Assembly (NCBI GenBank): GCA_013423325.1
Contig: BLJB01000059.1
Span: forward strand, 1 to 64,000
Length of the DNA stretch: 64,000 nt
Reading direction: 5' to 3'
Source of the DNA: Usnea hakonensis
Lineage: Eukaryota; Ascomycota; Lecanoromycetes; Lecanorales; Parmeliaceae
Position numbers and translations under genes: made by a program. Below are positions 11,739-22,405 of this stretch, one piece after another. Numbering within the stretch: position 1 is the stretch's first letter; the number at the start of each line of letters is the position of its first letter. Below the pieces are notes generated by a model. It had not been told where the DNA came from and did no database searches. It saw only the letters and a program-made list of their open reading frames with translations.

Positions 11739-12926
11739 ATGGCTGAATCTACCTTCCCTGGTGGCTCAGGCCCCTTCGGAGGCTTCAACTCTGCCCGTTC
11801 ACCGAACATGGCCAATGTCCACGAAGACGAGGAATCCGACGCCATCACATCTCCCACCAACACTGCCACTGCAGCTGCGACCACGGGTTCGCCTTTCAAC
11901 TCCTCGACCTTCTCCTTCAATGCCTCCTCCACTCACAGCCCTGCGCTTTCTGCATTCCGTCCACCGGGTCCCGACGATCAGGGTTTCCCCAATAATTACA
12001 ACATGACGCGCAGAACTTCTGTGTCCGCGGAATCCCTCACGCCGACCCACCACCAGGATAGCAATTGGAAGCCGCCTTTTCACCAGAAAACGGAAGATCA
12101 ACTATCCCGCCTGCGTACATCTGTCAGCTCCAACTTCCTCTTCTCCCACCTCGACGATGATTCAGCCAACCTCGTTCTCGGCGCCCTGGTCGAGAAGCCG
12201 ATCCCGGCCAAAGACATCAAAGTCATCACTCAAGGCGATGCCGGTGATTATTTCTACGTCGTCGAGCGCGGTGTTTTCGATATCCATGTCAATTCTGCCG
12301 GACACGTCACCCCTGGTCCTGATGGTATGGGCCACAAGGTCAATACGATTGGTCCTGGAGGCAGCTTTGGAGAACTGGCCTTGATGTATAATGCGCCGCG
12401 GGCGGCGACGGTAGTGAGTACGGAGAAAGAGAGTACCCTTTGGGCGCTGGACAGGGTCACGTTTAGGCGCATCTTGATGGACAGTGCCTTTCAGAGACGG
12501 AGGATGTATGAGAGCTTCCTGGAGGAGGTTCCCCTGCTGTCGACGCTTACCCTCTACGAACGCTCGAAAATCGCGGACGCGTTGGATACGCAGAAATTCC
12601 CACCTGGAGCTACTATCATCCGCGAAGGCGACCCTGGAGAGGCCTTCTTCATCCTCGAGAGCGGAGAGGCGGAGGTCTACAAGAGTGATAGTGGCGATAG
12701 CGTTGTCAAGAGGTATGTAAAGGGCGACTATTTTGGAGAATTGGCGCTGCTGGATGACAAGCCGAGAGCTGCTAGTGTTGTCGCTGCGAAGCATGGAGGG
12801 GAGGTCAAGGTGGCGTACTTGGGGAAGCAGGGGTTTCAGAGACTGCTGGGGCCCGTGGAGGGAATCATGAGGAGGAACGATTACTCTGGGGGTGGTGGTG
12901 AGGGAAGTGCGCCGGCGACAACATGA
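11739..12926 (+). CDS. pkaR: cAMP-dependent protein kinase regulatory subunit
   Basis: Binds and inhibits the PKA catalytic subunit until cAMP is bound. Single exon, 395 residues. The inhibitory site is RRTSV at residues 91-95; Ser in the P-site makes it a phosphorylatable (type II-like) inhibitor. Two cyclic-nucleotide-binding domains follow. Domain A runs roughly 135-255 with GGSFGELALMYNAPRAATV near 208-226; domain B roughly 257-375 with GDYFGELALLDDKPRAASV near 328-346. Both keep the Glu and Arg of the phosphate-binding cassette (FGELAL...PRAA). The N-terminal 85 residues are Ser/Thr/Gly/Asn-rich and I see no clear docking/dimerisation helix pair, so dimerisation is uncertain or an upstream exon is missing. 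Preceded by a long pyrimidine-rich leader. Confidence 0.93.
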   Translation: MAESTFPGGSGPFGGFNSARSPNMANVHEDEESDAITSPTNTATAAATTGSPFNSSTFSFNASSTHSPALSAFRPPGPDDQGFPNNYNMTRRTSVSAESLTPTHHQDSNWKPPFHQKTEDQLSRLRTSVSSNFLFSHLDDDSANLVLGALVEKPIPAKDIKVITQGDAGDYFYVVERGVFDIHVNSAGHVTPGPDGMGHKVNTIGPGGSFGELALMYNAPRAATVVSTEKESTLWALDRVTFRRILMDSAFQRRRMYESFLEEVPLLSTLTLYERSKIADALDTQKFPPGATIIREGDPGEAFFILESGEAEVYKSDSGDSVVKRYVKGDYFGELALLDDKPRAASVVAAKHGGEVKVAYLGKQGFQRLLGPVEGIMRRNDYSGGGGEGSAPATT

Positions 12927-13682
12927 AACACTTGGTCATGGAAAAAATCCAAAGGTCTGCAAGGGAGAAAAGTGGGCTACGGTGGGGAGCAGGAGATTGA
13001 GAGGTATTGGGTGGGTTTGCTGAATACCTCTTGGGCTTAATGGGCACTTTGCTTGCTTGCTGGTGCTTTACTTTGCTTCCCCTTTCATAGTACTGTGTAG
13101 AGCTATTGTGGGAGTTTGGCTATCGGCGGGTCCTGTACGAGTCTGCACGGTAGGAGGCAGGGACGTGGTTTTTGTACAGTTGACTGTGTAGGGGAGCTTC
13201 TTTCAAAACACATCTAGCTAAAATCAGACCACTGTTATACCTCTACTGTCTCAATTGTGAAATATGTGGCTTTTCTGATTTGACATTTTGTTTGCGGTGG
13301 ATCGTCTTTTTGTCAAATCTGTAGCAGATCTCTGTCCCTATGATCTTGTTGACGCTGTGGCGGGCAACCCCTGTCAGATTGTATCCTCGAAGCACAGTAT
13401 GCGCCGAACCTACATGTCTTTTGTATGATACCAAGCTTTTATACTCGTGTCCATCAATGTCACTGACATGTACCCTCCTTATAGCCACATAGGCATATTT
13501 GTTTTCATGGCCATTTAGCAAAGCGTCGGGAAGCATTGCTTTGGATCTTTTGACGCTGTAATCTGGAGATTCACCATCTTCTTCATCACAGCTTCTAGTC
13601 TCCTGCCCCGACCACCTTGGGTTCTGGCGCCGTTATATTTTTTCTAGAAGGGTCTCTATCACCGCTCCAGCTATATTTGGTC
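12927..13682. other. Convergent intergenic region
   Basis: 3' ends of pkaR (plus) and the nucleotidyltransferase gene (minus) face each other here. A 97-codon minus-strand frame at 13243-13536 has no recognisable motif. Probably untranslated regions only. Confidence 0.45.
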
Positions 13683-15505
13683 TCAATGGCCCTCGGCTGC
13701 GTTGCCGACGGTGTTCTCCAGGGCTGGGCCAGATATCTTTTCCTCTTCCGCGACGCCCTTGTATTGCTTCACGCGCTTCTCGAACTCTTCGTCGATCCTC
13801 TCTTTTGAATAATCAAGGTCCATCCGCTGGCCGCGAGTCAAGGATCGCACTATTTTGCTCCGGCGCTTCTCGAAGTGTCTGTAGTCTGCCCTCACTAGAC
13901 TGTCCAAGCAAGACCATGCCCTACTCTTGTCGTCTAGTTTATTGTTCGGTTCCTCGGAAGCGGCTTGGATCATCTGCCTTGCTGTATTGAAGGTGGCTTG
14001 GATGTGCTTGATGGCATATGCGTTCATGCCGAGGTCATTTAGGTGGTTGGCTGGGTCCTGCAGGCATAAGAGATATGGCTTCCGTGGGTAGAATTTCTCC
14101 ATCATGTCGATGCGTTTTAGTTGTGGGTCTGACGTCCGGGTAATGCGTTCCTCCAAGGGCCAATCTTTCCTTTGCTTTTCAAAGATTCGTGGTGGCTCCG
14201 CCGAAAAACCGGCGTTGTACAGATCTGCCAGGCCATAAAATTCAAGCACGTGCAATAGTTGACCGGCGAGATCGAGCGAGGCGAATTTACCGTTTGCGTG
14301 CTTCAATGCAGTAACAATCATCATGAGAACAGAATAAGAACCAAGACCGCCCTCGAAGACCGTTGTCAGAGTTCGTACCTCAAGACAGTATCGGAGAATA
14401 AAGTATAAGGGGCGCAGTGAGGGAAGTTCGGATAGATACGCGATACTGTAGTCTTCTGAGGCTCGATACCCTGTCATTATCTGAATTTGGACGTCTAGCC
14501 CTGTAGCAACATGGGTAGAACGGAGAATAGGCACACGAGCAGACCGGATTAAGTCGATATTCCTGAAATTTTCTGAGAGGTGAAAGCGAGTGCTCATTTT
14601 ATTCAGCGCCTGAATGATCTTTCGCTTTTTTTTCTTGTCGGCAGGTTTCGCTTTAGATGTGTTAGCTTCAATAGGTGAAAGTTCCGAGTCCTTTAAAGCA
14701 AAGGCGAAGTCGAAATCGGATGTTGGTGCAGCCAGGCCAGTCCTTCGAGACCCGAGTAAAGTGAATTCCTTGACCTTATCCCAGCTTTGCCCAAGGGATG
14801 CGACGTCAGAGATGACGAGCTGCGAAGCCGCTTCTTCTTGGGGACTCAGTCTCATGTAGGCTTCATAGGCTTTAATCTCATTTGTAAGGCTAGATTACGT
14901 ATCAGCCAATGGCGGCCTTGGTGAGTGGCTGGAACAAACCGCTTGAGATGGTCTTCATTCGTAGGTTCCAGAAACGCCAGCCACGGCCGCTGCATTGGCA
15001 TGTCCTTGTGGCTTTGATGGATCTTCCAAGGCGGGCTGGGCCATTGTGCAACACCGGTGTACTCAAAAGGATCGTCCTTTCCAACCAAGCCTCTAGATCC
15101 TGTCTTTCCGTACAGTTTTTTGGCTTGTATGGAGAATGCTGGCCAGATCTGATCAGGTTCATCCTTCGGCTCATATGTCTTTCTGGCCTCGCTACCTTTA
15201 CCAGCTTTGCCCAGCAAAGACCCGACTATTGATCCTGGAAATTCAATCTTAATCTTTCGGATCGTAGGACGTGCGGCTGGAGCAGCGGGAGGACCGTCGA
15301 TGATGACACCCCTACCATCTTCGTCCCTTGTGGACAGTATCTTTCCACTGCTGTCTGGCCAGGGCTCCGAGGTCTCTAGAACGTGTATATTGCCGTTGGC
15401 CACGGACGCTGCGCTAGCACTTGAAAGATGCCGAGCATTGATGTTGGGACGGAGAGTTCGTTGACAGCAAAAGCGAAACCGCTTAGCAGATGGATACATG
15501 GGCAA
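13683..15505 (-). CDS. PAP/25A-associated nucleotidyltransferase, probably mitochondrial
   Basis: Two exons, 14940-15505 and 13683-14889, with a 50-nt intron (14890-14939), give 590 residues. The frame runs from HLKR into LTNEIKAYEAYMRLSPQEE across the junction. The N-terminus is basic and Ser/Ala-rich (MPMYPSAKRFRFCCQRTLRP, then ARHLSSASAAS), like a mitochondrial presequence. Catalytic signs of the polymerase-beta superfamily: a GS motif, LLGSRRTGLAAPTSDFDF, at about 232-250 with the DxD pair in DFDF, and a later TGLDVQIQI that may supply the third acid. The PAP-associated region follows, with RPLYFILRYCLEVRTL and GGLGSYSVLMMIVTALKH. Likely a non-canonical poly(A) or nucleotidyl transferase; the substrate is not known. 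Diverges from the trehalose phosphatase gene. Confidence 0.85.
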
Positions 15506-16023
15506 TGATGCATCTTTGGGCTACGTTGCCATGCTGCTGGTGCATGTACCAATTTCAGTCGTGTATGTTGTAGTTAAGACTTGATCGAGTGGCTAAAAGG
15601 TCTGCCTCGTATTCGTATGGCGCTAGTATCTCTTATGGGATGCGACTGCATTATCATTACAACCCTGAAGATACTCTACTTTACTTTTACACGGATTGCA
15701 ATTGGCTACCCAGGGCCTATGCTCGATTTGTAATAGACTGTACCATGATTAACATTTCATATTGATTGACTACTTTACATTATGGCTCCGGTGATACACA
15801 AGGATAGTCTTGAAAGGGAAGGAACCCTCCAAGGCATGAGACCGTTAGATAGTCCCCGACCACAATGCAATACAGGCTATCTTCTCTCCTTGCATACACT
15901 CCACGATTCATCCTTCTGCACCTAACGATGATTTCCTGCTATTCATATCTCCTGCAGTAAATCCTTGTCAACACTGCTCCTCTATGCTTGGACTGGTGTT
16001 TGCCCCATTCATTGGCCAGAAAC
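15506..16023. other. Divergent promoter region
   Basis: Lies between two divergently transcribed genes. It contains ctactttactttta at 15677-15690 and tactttacat at 15771-15780, two copies of the recurrent intergenic motif. No trace of a GT20 (trehalose-phosphate synthase) domain was found here on the plus strand, which matters for the neighbouring phosphatase. Confidence 0.5.
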
Positions 16024-16983
16024 ATGGTTGCACAACGACTAGAAGAGGCCAACATATTGGCGGTTTACCCTCTCGCCCAGCAACGCCTTCTACTGTTCGA
16101 CTACGATGGAACTCTGACACCCATCGTTCAAAACCCTGCTGCTGCAATCCTCTCACATGAAGCCCTTAGGTCGATTGAAACACTTGCCGCAGATCCTAGG
16201 AACCTGGTTTGGATTATCAGCGGACGTGACCAATCTTTCCTCGAACAGTTATTCGGTAATCTGACTGCAGTTGGCCTTGTAGCAGAACATGGGTCATTCC
16301 TACGCTCGCCGGGATCTGATGGCTGGGACAATTTGACCGAAAAAGTCGACATGGGTTGGCAGCAAGAGGTCACCAAGATTTTCCAGAGGTACACCGATCT
16401 GACTCCTGGTTCACGTATCGAGAAGAAACGTGCGGCCGTGGTCTGGCATTTCCGTCAAGCTAGTCAGTATTACGCTCTCTTGCAAGCCGCCGAGTGCAAG
16501 AGGGAACTGGAAAGTACTATCGGCCAAAGTTCGCCTCTGGAATTCACCGATGGTAAATGCGTACTCGAAGCTCGCTTGAAATTTATCAATAAGGGGCAGG
16601 TAGTGCAGAGACTCGTGGGCCGTATTAGGGCAGTATCAGGGAAGCCTCCAGACTTCATACTTTGTTTTGGCGACGACGTCACGGATGAGGGTTGGTTGTC
16701 GCCCCTTCTATACTACTGATCCACTGATTCGCACCCAGACATGTTTCGTGCGCTTCGCACCTCTGGCATTCCCAAACATAGAGTGTACTCGGTCACTATA
16801 GGTGAGAGTCACAAGCTCACAGATGCCGATTGGATCCTTGCGGACCCCACTGAGGTCGTTGCTACGATCATGACGCTAAATCTTTCCGACGGGCACGTTG
16901 GGGATGAAGGCACTGGGCAGCTTGGCAACAGCAAAAGAAATAGCAAAGTGCTTCCGGTCCCACGAAGCTACTTACTGGACTAA
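16024..16983 (+). CDS. Stand-alone trehalose-6-phosphate phosphatase domain protein
   Basis: HAD-superfamily phosphatase that would turn trehalose-6-phosphate into trehalose. Two exons, 16024-16690 and 16739-16983, with a 48-nt intron, give 303 residues. All HAD motifs are intact: motif I FDYDGTLTP with Asp26 and Asp28, motif II IISGRD near 64-69, motif III lysine in INKGQVVQRLVG, motif IV GDDVTDEDMF near 216-225. AEHGSFLR is also typical of the family. Most fungal Tps2 proteins carry a GT20 domain in front of this domain; here the open frame upstream ends at TAA 15958-15960 and nothing GT20-like precedes it. The start is the first in-frame ATG (MVAQRLEE). It may be a genuine short phosphatase or the 3' part of a broken gene; intact motifs favour function. 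Confidence 0.82.
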
Positions 16984-17680
16984 GCAACCTACTGGACTCA
17001 GGATCCTAGCTGTTCAGCAAAACGATAGGCGTTTTCCTGTTACGAGCTTCAATAAAGTGAAAGTGTAAGCCAAGAGTTTGCGACATTCCTAAACAAAGAT
17101 GACTGAAAAGTATTCAGATACATTGCATCCGATCGAGTGAAGAAGAAATTATTATTGGGGAAGGAAGAGCATTCGCATTCCTCTAGTGACTGTGGGAACG
17201 CTCGAGGTGGCTTTTCTCCTTGCTATCAAAGCATAGCAGTCAAGGAAAGATTACGCTGGCTTCATTTGTTTTTCTGCTCAAAACCCTACTCTTGATGGAA
17301 CGCTTACGCGCTATATTGCTGGGATTCCAGCTCGCTGCGCTGTTTAGCGTACCTAATCACAGTTTCATATCTTAAGCGTGCTGTATTAGTCACTCAAACC
17401 TTCTCAGTCCTTCTCAATCTCGAAACTAGACCCATAAGTACCCTCTCAATCCAGCATTTGCTGTACGAAGTGACATTGCCAGGCTCCAAAATCGAAAGCC
17501 AAAAGCTTAATCGTCTCAAGATATCCTTCTCAAATTGCTATCTGTTGGGACTTGCCCTTTTTTTCTCTCTCTGTTTGTGGCTTCTCCGTACATAAATATC
17601 GACGGACCTCTCCTTCAGGTCCTTCATCTTCCTTTTCGACAATCTTCAATCAAGACGTCCTTCTCCAATCATTTGCGAAA
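16984..17680. other. Intergenic, no gene seen
   Basis: Nothing recognisable. The last 150 bp upstream of 17681 are T/C-rich, as expected for a promoter and leader of the secreted-protein gene. Confidence 0.45.
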
Positions 17681-18529
17681 ATGAAGCTCCTCTACTGTCT
17701 TCTCCTTCTTGTCTCTTCGGCGCTGGCCAATGTCGTTATCAATTGCCCATGCGTTCAACAGGATTGCTCCAATTCACTTGTAAGTGTAAACATCCGTGCG
17801 CAGAACCTCTTCTAACCTTTTCAATAGTCCTGTGCCTGCGAGAATCAGAATATCGTCAACCAATACTTCTGCTGCGACGCCAACGTCTATCCTCCCGCAG
17901 GCGACATAGGTCTCAAGGTACGTGAGGACAAATTCTCATCTTACTCGCAATCCCACACTGACGTCGTCCAGGAGTGCGGCAGTAAAAAGCATCATCCGCT
18001 AGCATTGACCGACGCTAGGTCAACGGTCTCCGTCACTTCGACCTTCGGCAGTTATAGCACCAGCTTCAATACCTCTAACGTCTCGAAATATAAATCAACT
18101 GTTGTTTATACCCGCAACTCCAGCACTACTACCCTGCCACTTACTACAGTGACTATTCCTTCCAATAACGGCTCCAATACCTCGTCAGTGCCAGTTTCTG
18201 TGTTGACTGCTGTTAAGACAATCTCGATCCCCCCCTCAACCCTTGTCCGAGTTACCACTACTGCAACCTCTTCGGTGTCAGCTTCTGTATCGACTGCCGT
18301 TGAGGCAACCACGATCACCCCATTGACCACTGTTACGGCTACTATAACCTCGATTGTTGCCACCACAACAAAGAGCGTCCCCTCGGGTACGGATACTACT
18401 CATGGCTGTGACCAGGATACGGACTGCCAGGCAGGCTTCTACTGTGATCATGACAATGAGTGTCCCGCTGGAATGCGACATATCATCAGTGTGAAATGCA
18501 CGGGGACTTGTACCCGAAAATCAAATTAG
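17681..18529 (+). CDS. Secreted Ser/Thr-rich protein with Cys-rich ends
   Basis: Three exons, 17681-17779, 17828-17917 and 17972-18529, all joined at phase 0, give 248 residues. A clear signal peptide, MKLLYCLLLLVSSALA, precedes a Cys-rich block (NCPCVQQDCSNSLSCACENQ, then FCCDANVYPP and LKECGSKKHH). The middle (about 85-205) is Ser/Thr/Val-rich with loose repeats of the VSVLTAVKTISIPPST / VSASVSTAVEATTITP kind, a likely O-glycosylated stalk. The C-terminus has a second Cys cluster: HGCDQDTDCQAGFYCDHDNECPAG, then VKCTGTCTRKSN. No GPI-type hydrophobic tail. Function not known; apoplastic or wall-associated role is inference. Not recognised as a named family. Confidence 0.75.
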
Positions 18530-19018
18530 TGCGGTGAACGGGACTTCTGAGTGAGTGAAGGGGATGTTAATGGGTGGCAGTTGGGAGAGGAAGTCGTTGA
18601 AGATAGAAAGGTTTTTGTAATAGTGGCAGAATAGACTTGAAGAATTGAATCTTTGCCTGTAATTCAAGGTCAAAATTGTTCGCCATCGCTACCTTACATA
18701 CACTCATCTAGACAGTCCCCCGCATCTAAAGATCCGGTATCATGTGAAAAGATGAATATATTTGATAGGCTCACCCGCTTCTCTATTTTGGTCCCTTGCC
18801 TCGAAATTAGAACGAAGAGAAGCGCCCTCAGATGAGAGCATTTCTATAATTACATTGTTCATGTAAGACTTATCTCATCCGATCAGCCCGACTGACTGTG
18901 TTCAATGTTGACACTTTCCAGAAGGTTTGCCGGCTTGGCACCTCATTTACTACCATCGAGCTTCCAACCTCCAGCGCCTTTGTTAACATAAAGTACTCTA
19001 GCTTTACTGTTGTACCTT
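18530..19018. other. Intergenic or missing 5' exon region
   Basis: No confident gene. A second open frame at about 18908-19070 reads VDTFQKVCRLGTSFTTIELP and runs out of frame with the adhesin-like ORF. It could be a leftover 5' exon of that gene; I could not find a convincing splice pair. Confidence 0.3.
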
Positions 19019-20113
19019 ATGATACATCAAATGTCTGCTCCCATCATGTCACGCTCCACCTCTATCAATGAAATGTCTAATGGTGTTTCTGGAACATTCC
19101 TCCTCCGTGACCTTCTCTCCATTACTACTGTGTCTGGGTCTATCAACGTCACTATAATCCCCCAACCCGCATCGTCTTCAGAAGCCCCAGCCGAGCTTCT
19201 GTTAAACTCTGCCTCAGGCTCGATCAATGTCACGATGGCGCCGTTCCTCCACGACCCCTCCACTGTGTTACATGAGCGGGTCTTCAATACTTCTATCAAG
19301 ACCATGTCAGGGAAAATTAAAGCATCACTTATCCAGTGAGTTGCTCCTAGTCTGCCATTGGCCCGAGTTAAAAGCACTTTGGGACTAAACGCTGTGCGAT
19401 GTTCCATACCATCGTAATATGTCCTCACAGCTCCGTTTTTGTCTTTTTTCTTATGTATCTCAATACCGATTTCTAAAATCTAGTATAGCAATCACAAAAC
19501 CTCTCTCTCTTCAATGTCAGGTAGCATCAATGCCTCGCTCTACCCGCTTGTTCGGCCGAACTCGAGTTCTTCTGTCGATCTCTGCTGTCATTCCGGCTCA
19601 GCATGCATGAATCTCCGTCCATACATCAACAATCCACAAGCGAGCATTAGGACGCTTTCTATGGACGTTCGCGGGGGTTCCGGCGCGCTGAGGCTCCTGG
19701 TCCCTTCTACTTGGGAAGGGGAAGTGATCTCTCAATCGACCAGCGGCAATCTCAAACATGACTGGGACGGTTTGCGAATCTTGACTGATGGGCAAAGGTT
19801 TACGGCAACGAAAGGGAATGGATTGGGACAGTTGAATATTTGGGGATCTTCTATGAACGTAGAGTTGATAGGACAGCCTATGAGTGGTCTATCAGGTCAA
19901 GGGCAGGTGAAGGAAGAAGGTGAGGGTGTGCCTGTCGCTCCTGGTTTGCCTACCAAAGTGCAAGTGCAGGAAGAAGGACAGCGTTTACCCAACTTGGCAA
20001 GGAAGGATGAATGGCAAAATGACGATGATTGGACAATTGTTGGGGACGAGGATGGAGGCGAGGAAATTACACGCCGGCCTCCGCCAACTTACGAAGATGC
20101 CACAAGGAGGTGA
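19019..20113 (+). CDS. Adhesin-like beta-repeat protein (DUF4097-like)
   Basis: Two exons, 19019-19335 and 19489-20113, with a 153-nt intron whose acceptor is tatag at 19484-19488, give 313 residues. The protein is built from short beta-strand units marked by SGSI/SGKI motifs: TVSGSINVTIIPQP, SASGSINVTM, TMSGKIKASL, SMSGSINASLYPL, STSGNLKHDW. This pattern is that of putative adhesin (DUF4097-like) beta-solenoid domains. The C-terminal 70 residues are acidic and polar, ending in PPPTYEDATRR with a PPPTY motif that could bind WW domains. No signal peptide or membrane segment is visible, so the start may be incomplete. Family assignment is from the repeat style only. Confidence 0.6.
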
Positions 20114-20437
20114 TGGATTGGTTTTAATGAAGGTTTGTACTACGTAGCTCATGCATGCTACGCGAAAAGACACAAAACAAAGGCTCACAATAACCCGACT
20201 GCATCTACAACTCTGTGAGATGCTGCACTCCCATTCAATCAAGCATAGTCCTGCGCTTCTTCTTGCCTCCTCCTCCTCCTCCCTCCTTCTTCCCCTCTTT
20301 CTTCCTCTTCTCTCCCCGCCCCTTTTCTTTCTTCTCAGAAAGGCCTGCCGCCATCCTCGCACACCGACGTCGACCAGCCGCCTCACTATTGCACAATTTC
20401 AGCAAGTCGCTCACAAAAAGGTAGCATCGCAAATTCC
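20114..20437. other. C/T-rich intergenic tract
   Basis: Holds an extended pyrimidine-rich run (about 20260-20335) of cctcctcctcc and ttcttcc units. Open frames here are low-complexity artefacts. Confidence 0.5.
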
Positions 20438-21089
20438 TTACTGATCAAAAAGCGCCCGCACAGTCCTCATCTCGAAAAAGGGGGACTCGGGGTAATCGTC
20501 CCGGTTCACCTTGAGATGCCGGTCATAGAACTCCCAAGCCGCCTGCTTGGGACTGACGGCGTCTTTGAAGGCCGCGCGAAGGTGGTTGAGCGTCGCTGTC
20601 ACTGTTGCGTCGCAGAATATGGGAAAGGAAATTAGCTATATATTTTTTTCTTCATTTCATTTTTCCTTTCAACACAACCTTAACATGTCTTGGGATTTTG
20701 CGACTTGGGGCTCTCTCTCGCAGCGTAAGAAGTAAAGTCAAAAGTACGTACGCAGCTGATGATACTGTCAGCTCCTAAACTCCTCTCCGACCACGTGGCC
20801 CGGGGGCGGAGGCGTGTTGTCTGCGAGGAAGGCCACGTAGCGCCGATATCCGATGGGATCTGGTGGGTTGAAATTCTTGTTAGCTAAAGAACAATAAGTG
20901 AAATGTTGATTCAACAAAGAGGAAAGTTGATGCCTTACCGGCCATCATCTCCTCGAGCGTGGGACCTTCGGCGTCGAATTGTGGTATCCCGGCTAAACCG
21001 GCAACGGCCTCGTTGTTGTTGTCATCTGCATTCTCGGGTTTGATGGCGACGTCTGGGGTGTCTTCGAGGGGGTGGTTGTTAGCTTCCAT
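20438..21089 (-). CDS. Small conserved-looking protein in three coding segments
   Basis: Not recognised by name. Segment 1 (20939-21089) reads MEANNHPLEDTPDVAIKPEN to PTLEEMMA. Segment 2 starts at 20883 and reads NFNPPDPIGYRRYVAFLADN then TPPPPGHVVGEEFRS, meeting an in-frame TGA at 20768-20770. Segment 3, ending in TAA at 20438-20440, reads TATLNHLRAAFKDAVSPKQA then AWEFYDRHLKVNRDDYPESP and FFEMRTVRALFDQ. The first junction is a normal intron (GTAAGG to TTTAG). The second needs a donor before the TGA; the only GT choices are weak (GTCGGA at the V-V-G codons, or GTTTAG), so it may be non-canonical or damaged. Acidic N-terminus, basic C-terminus, no domain known to me. Confidence 0.55.
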
Positions 21090-21480
21090 GGTGTGATCTT
21101 CAAGGTGGTGATAAGTTTTATTTGGGAGGAGAGCGTGGTAGTAGTTTGAAGAAGGAGTGATGTGTGTATGGAAGGATGGATGGATGGAAGTGTGAAGTCA
21201 CTTCACAACACCAGCATTCATCTCTTAGTTCGCCGAGACCTTTGGTCCAGCCTTGTGACTTTGTTGTCGCGGCGATGGGAGTGTTGGTGGGGGTGGAGAG
21301 GGACGGGGATCGGACGACAGGCTGACATCTTTCTCAGTGCTCGGCGGTCACAGCATCACAGCATCACGGTCACTTGGCATGTATAATTTCTTCTCACTGC
21401 TGCTTTGGCCGGTTGGGGTATATATTGTTTTATAGTTTTGTTATTGCTTTTGCTGCGCTGCTATGTATTTGATGTGTAGG
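21090..21480. other. Promoter side of small gene, no further gene
   Basis: Contains a short ggatggatggat run near 21175-21187 and otherwise unremarkable sequence. No supported coding region. Confidence 0.4.
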
Positions 21481-21849
21481 CACCCGGGAAGGTGTGTGGA
21501 CGGTAGGGTAAGTACAGTAGTGGGAGCATTGGGAGCTTCATACTATCGGCTTTTCTTTCCTCTCCTCTCTCTCTCTCCTTGCTCTTCCTCTTGGCAACAC
21601 GTAGAGAGCAACCAACCGAGCGGCACGCCTTCCTTTTGATGCTGAACGGGCAAACGGAGTTGAATGCAGTGTTCATCGGGGCTTCCAAGGGGTATGCGAC
21701 GTCTATCGGAATACGAGCGGCGGCGAGAGCCACGTCTTCGATTGTTTTGATCATCTGCAAGCACTTTGTTATCGTGCAATACTTTCACCACCGCGTCTTC
21801 TCCTCTCTCCGCTTCCTCATCAGGATTGCAAGCGTAGGCAAGCACTTTG

Positions 21850-21930
21850 TCATCGTGTGACACTTTCACCACTATGCCTAAACGATATACAACTTTGCCG
21901 TTGTCCACCACGTTGGCCGTTGTTGTCTCG
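21850..21930. repeat. Dispersed ~75-bp direct repeat, copy 1
   Basis: The segment cactttcaccactatgccta, followed by aacgatatacaactttgccg and the ccaccacgttggcc block, recurs at 22330-22405 with a few substitutions. A shorter partial copy (caatactttcaccaccg) lies near 21777. Copies are in the same orientation. Confidence 0.7.
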
Positions 21931-22329
21931 CGCTGGTAGGATGGAACAAAGCTTCACACTTTCCGCCTTTTCTCTCCTCTCTCTCCTTCCTCTTGGGAAT
22001 TTCTTGGGAATAAGAGCGTTAGACAAGTTTCTCCAGTGTGTTCGATGCCGTCTCTGAGAGGAATTTGCGAATCCACGCGTCTCAGCCTGGTCAGGTCTAC
22101 TACCATGGTCATCTCCGGAGTCATGAGTCATGCGTATTCTCCTTGTCGCCTTGACCCTCGTCACGGTCTTCATCCCCCGCGTCGTCATCCGCGTGCGAAG
22201 GATGGATATCTTCGCGATGCCTCATGACGTGGGTGTATATAAAGGAGCGTAGAGATCGAGCGCTCCTGATCAGTCTTCCTAGAGTGTCACGCTGGAGTAC
22301 ATATATTTAGATGAGCTCTTTGTTAACGT

Positions 22330-22405
22330 GTAACACTTTCACCACCATGCCGAAACGATATACAACTTTGCCGTTGTCCACCACGTTGGCCATTGTTGTC
22401 CAGCG
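22330..22405. repeat. Dispersed ~75-bp direct repeat, copy 2
   Basis: Second copy of the repeat at 21850-21930. It differs by single bases (accaccatgccgaaac against accactatgcctaaac, and ggccatt against ggccgtt). On the minus strand both translate to ANVVDNGKVVYR-G-VVKV. Confidence 0.7.

Noticed and set aside
12162..12794. 210-codon minus-strand frame
   Set aside because: Antisense shadow of the pkaR cyclic-nucleotide domains, with no motif of its own.
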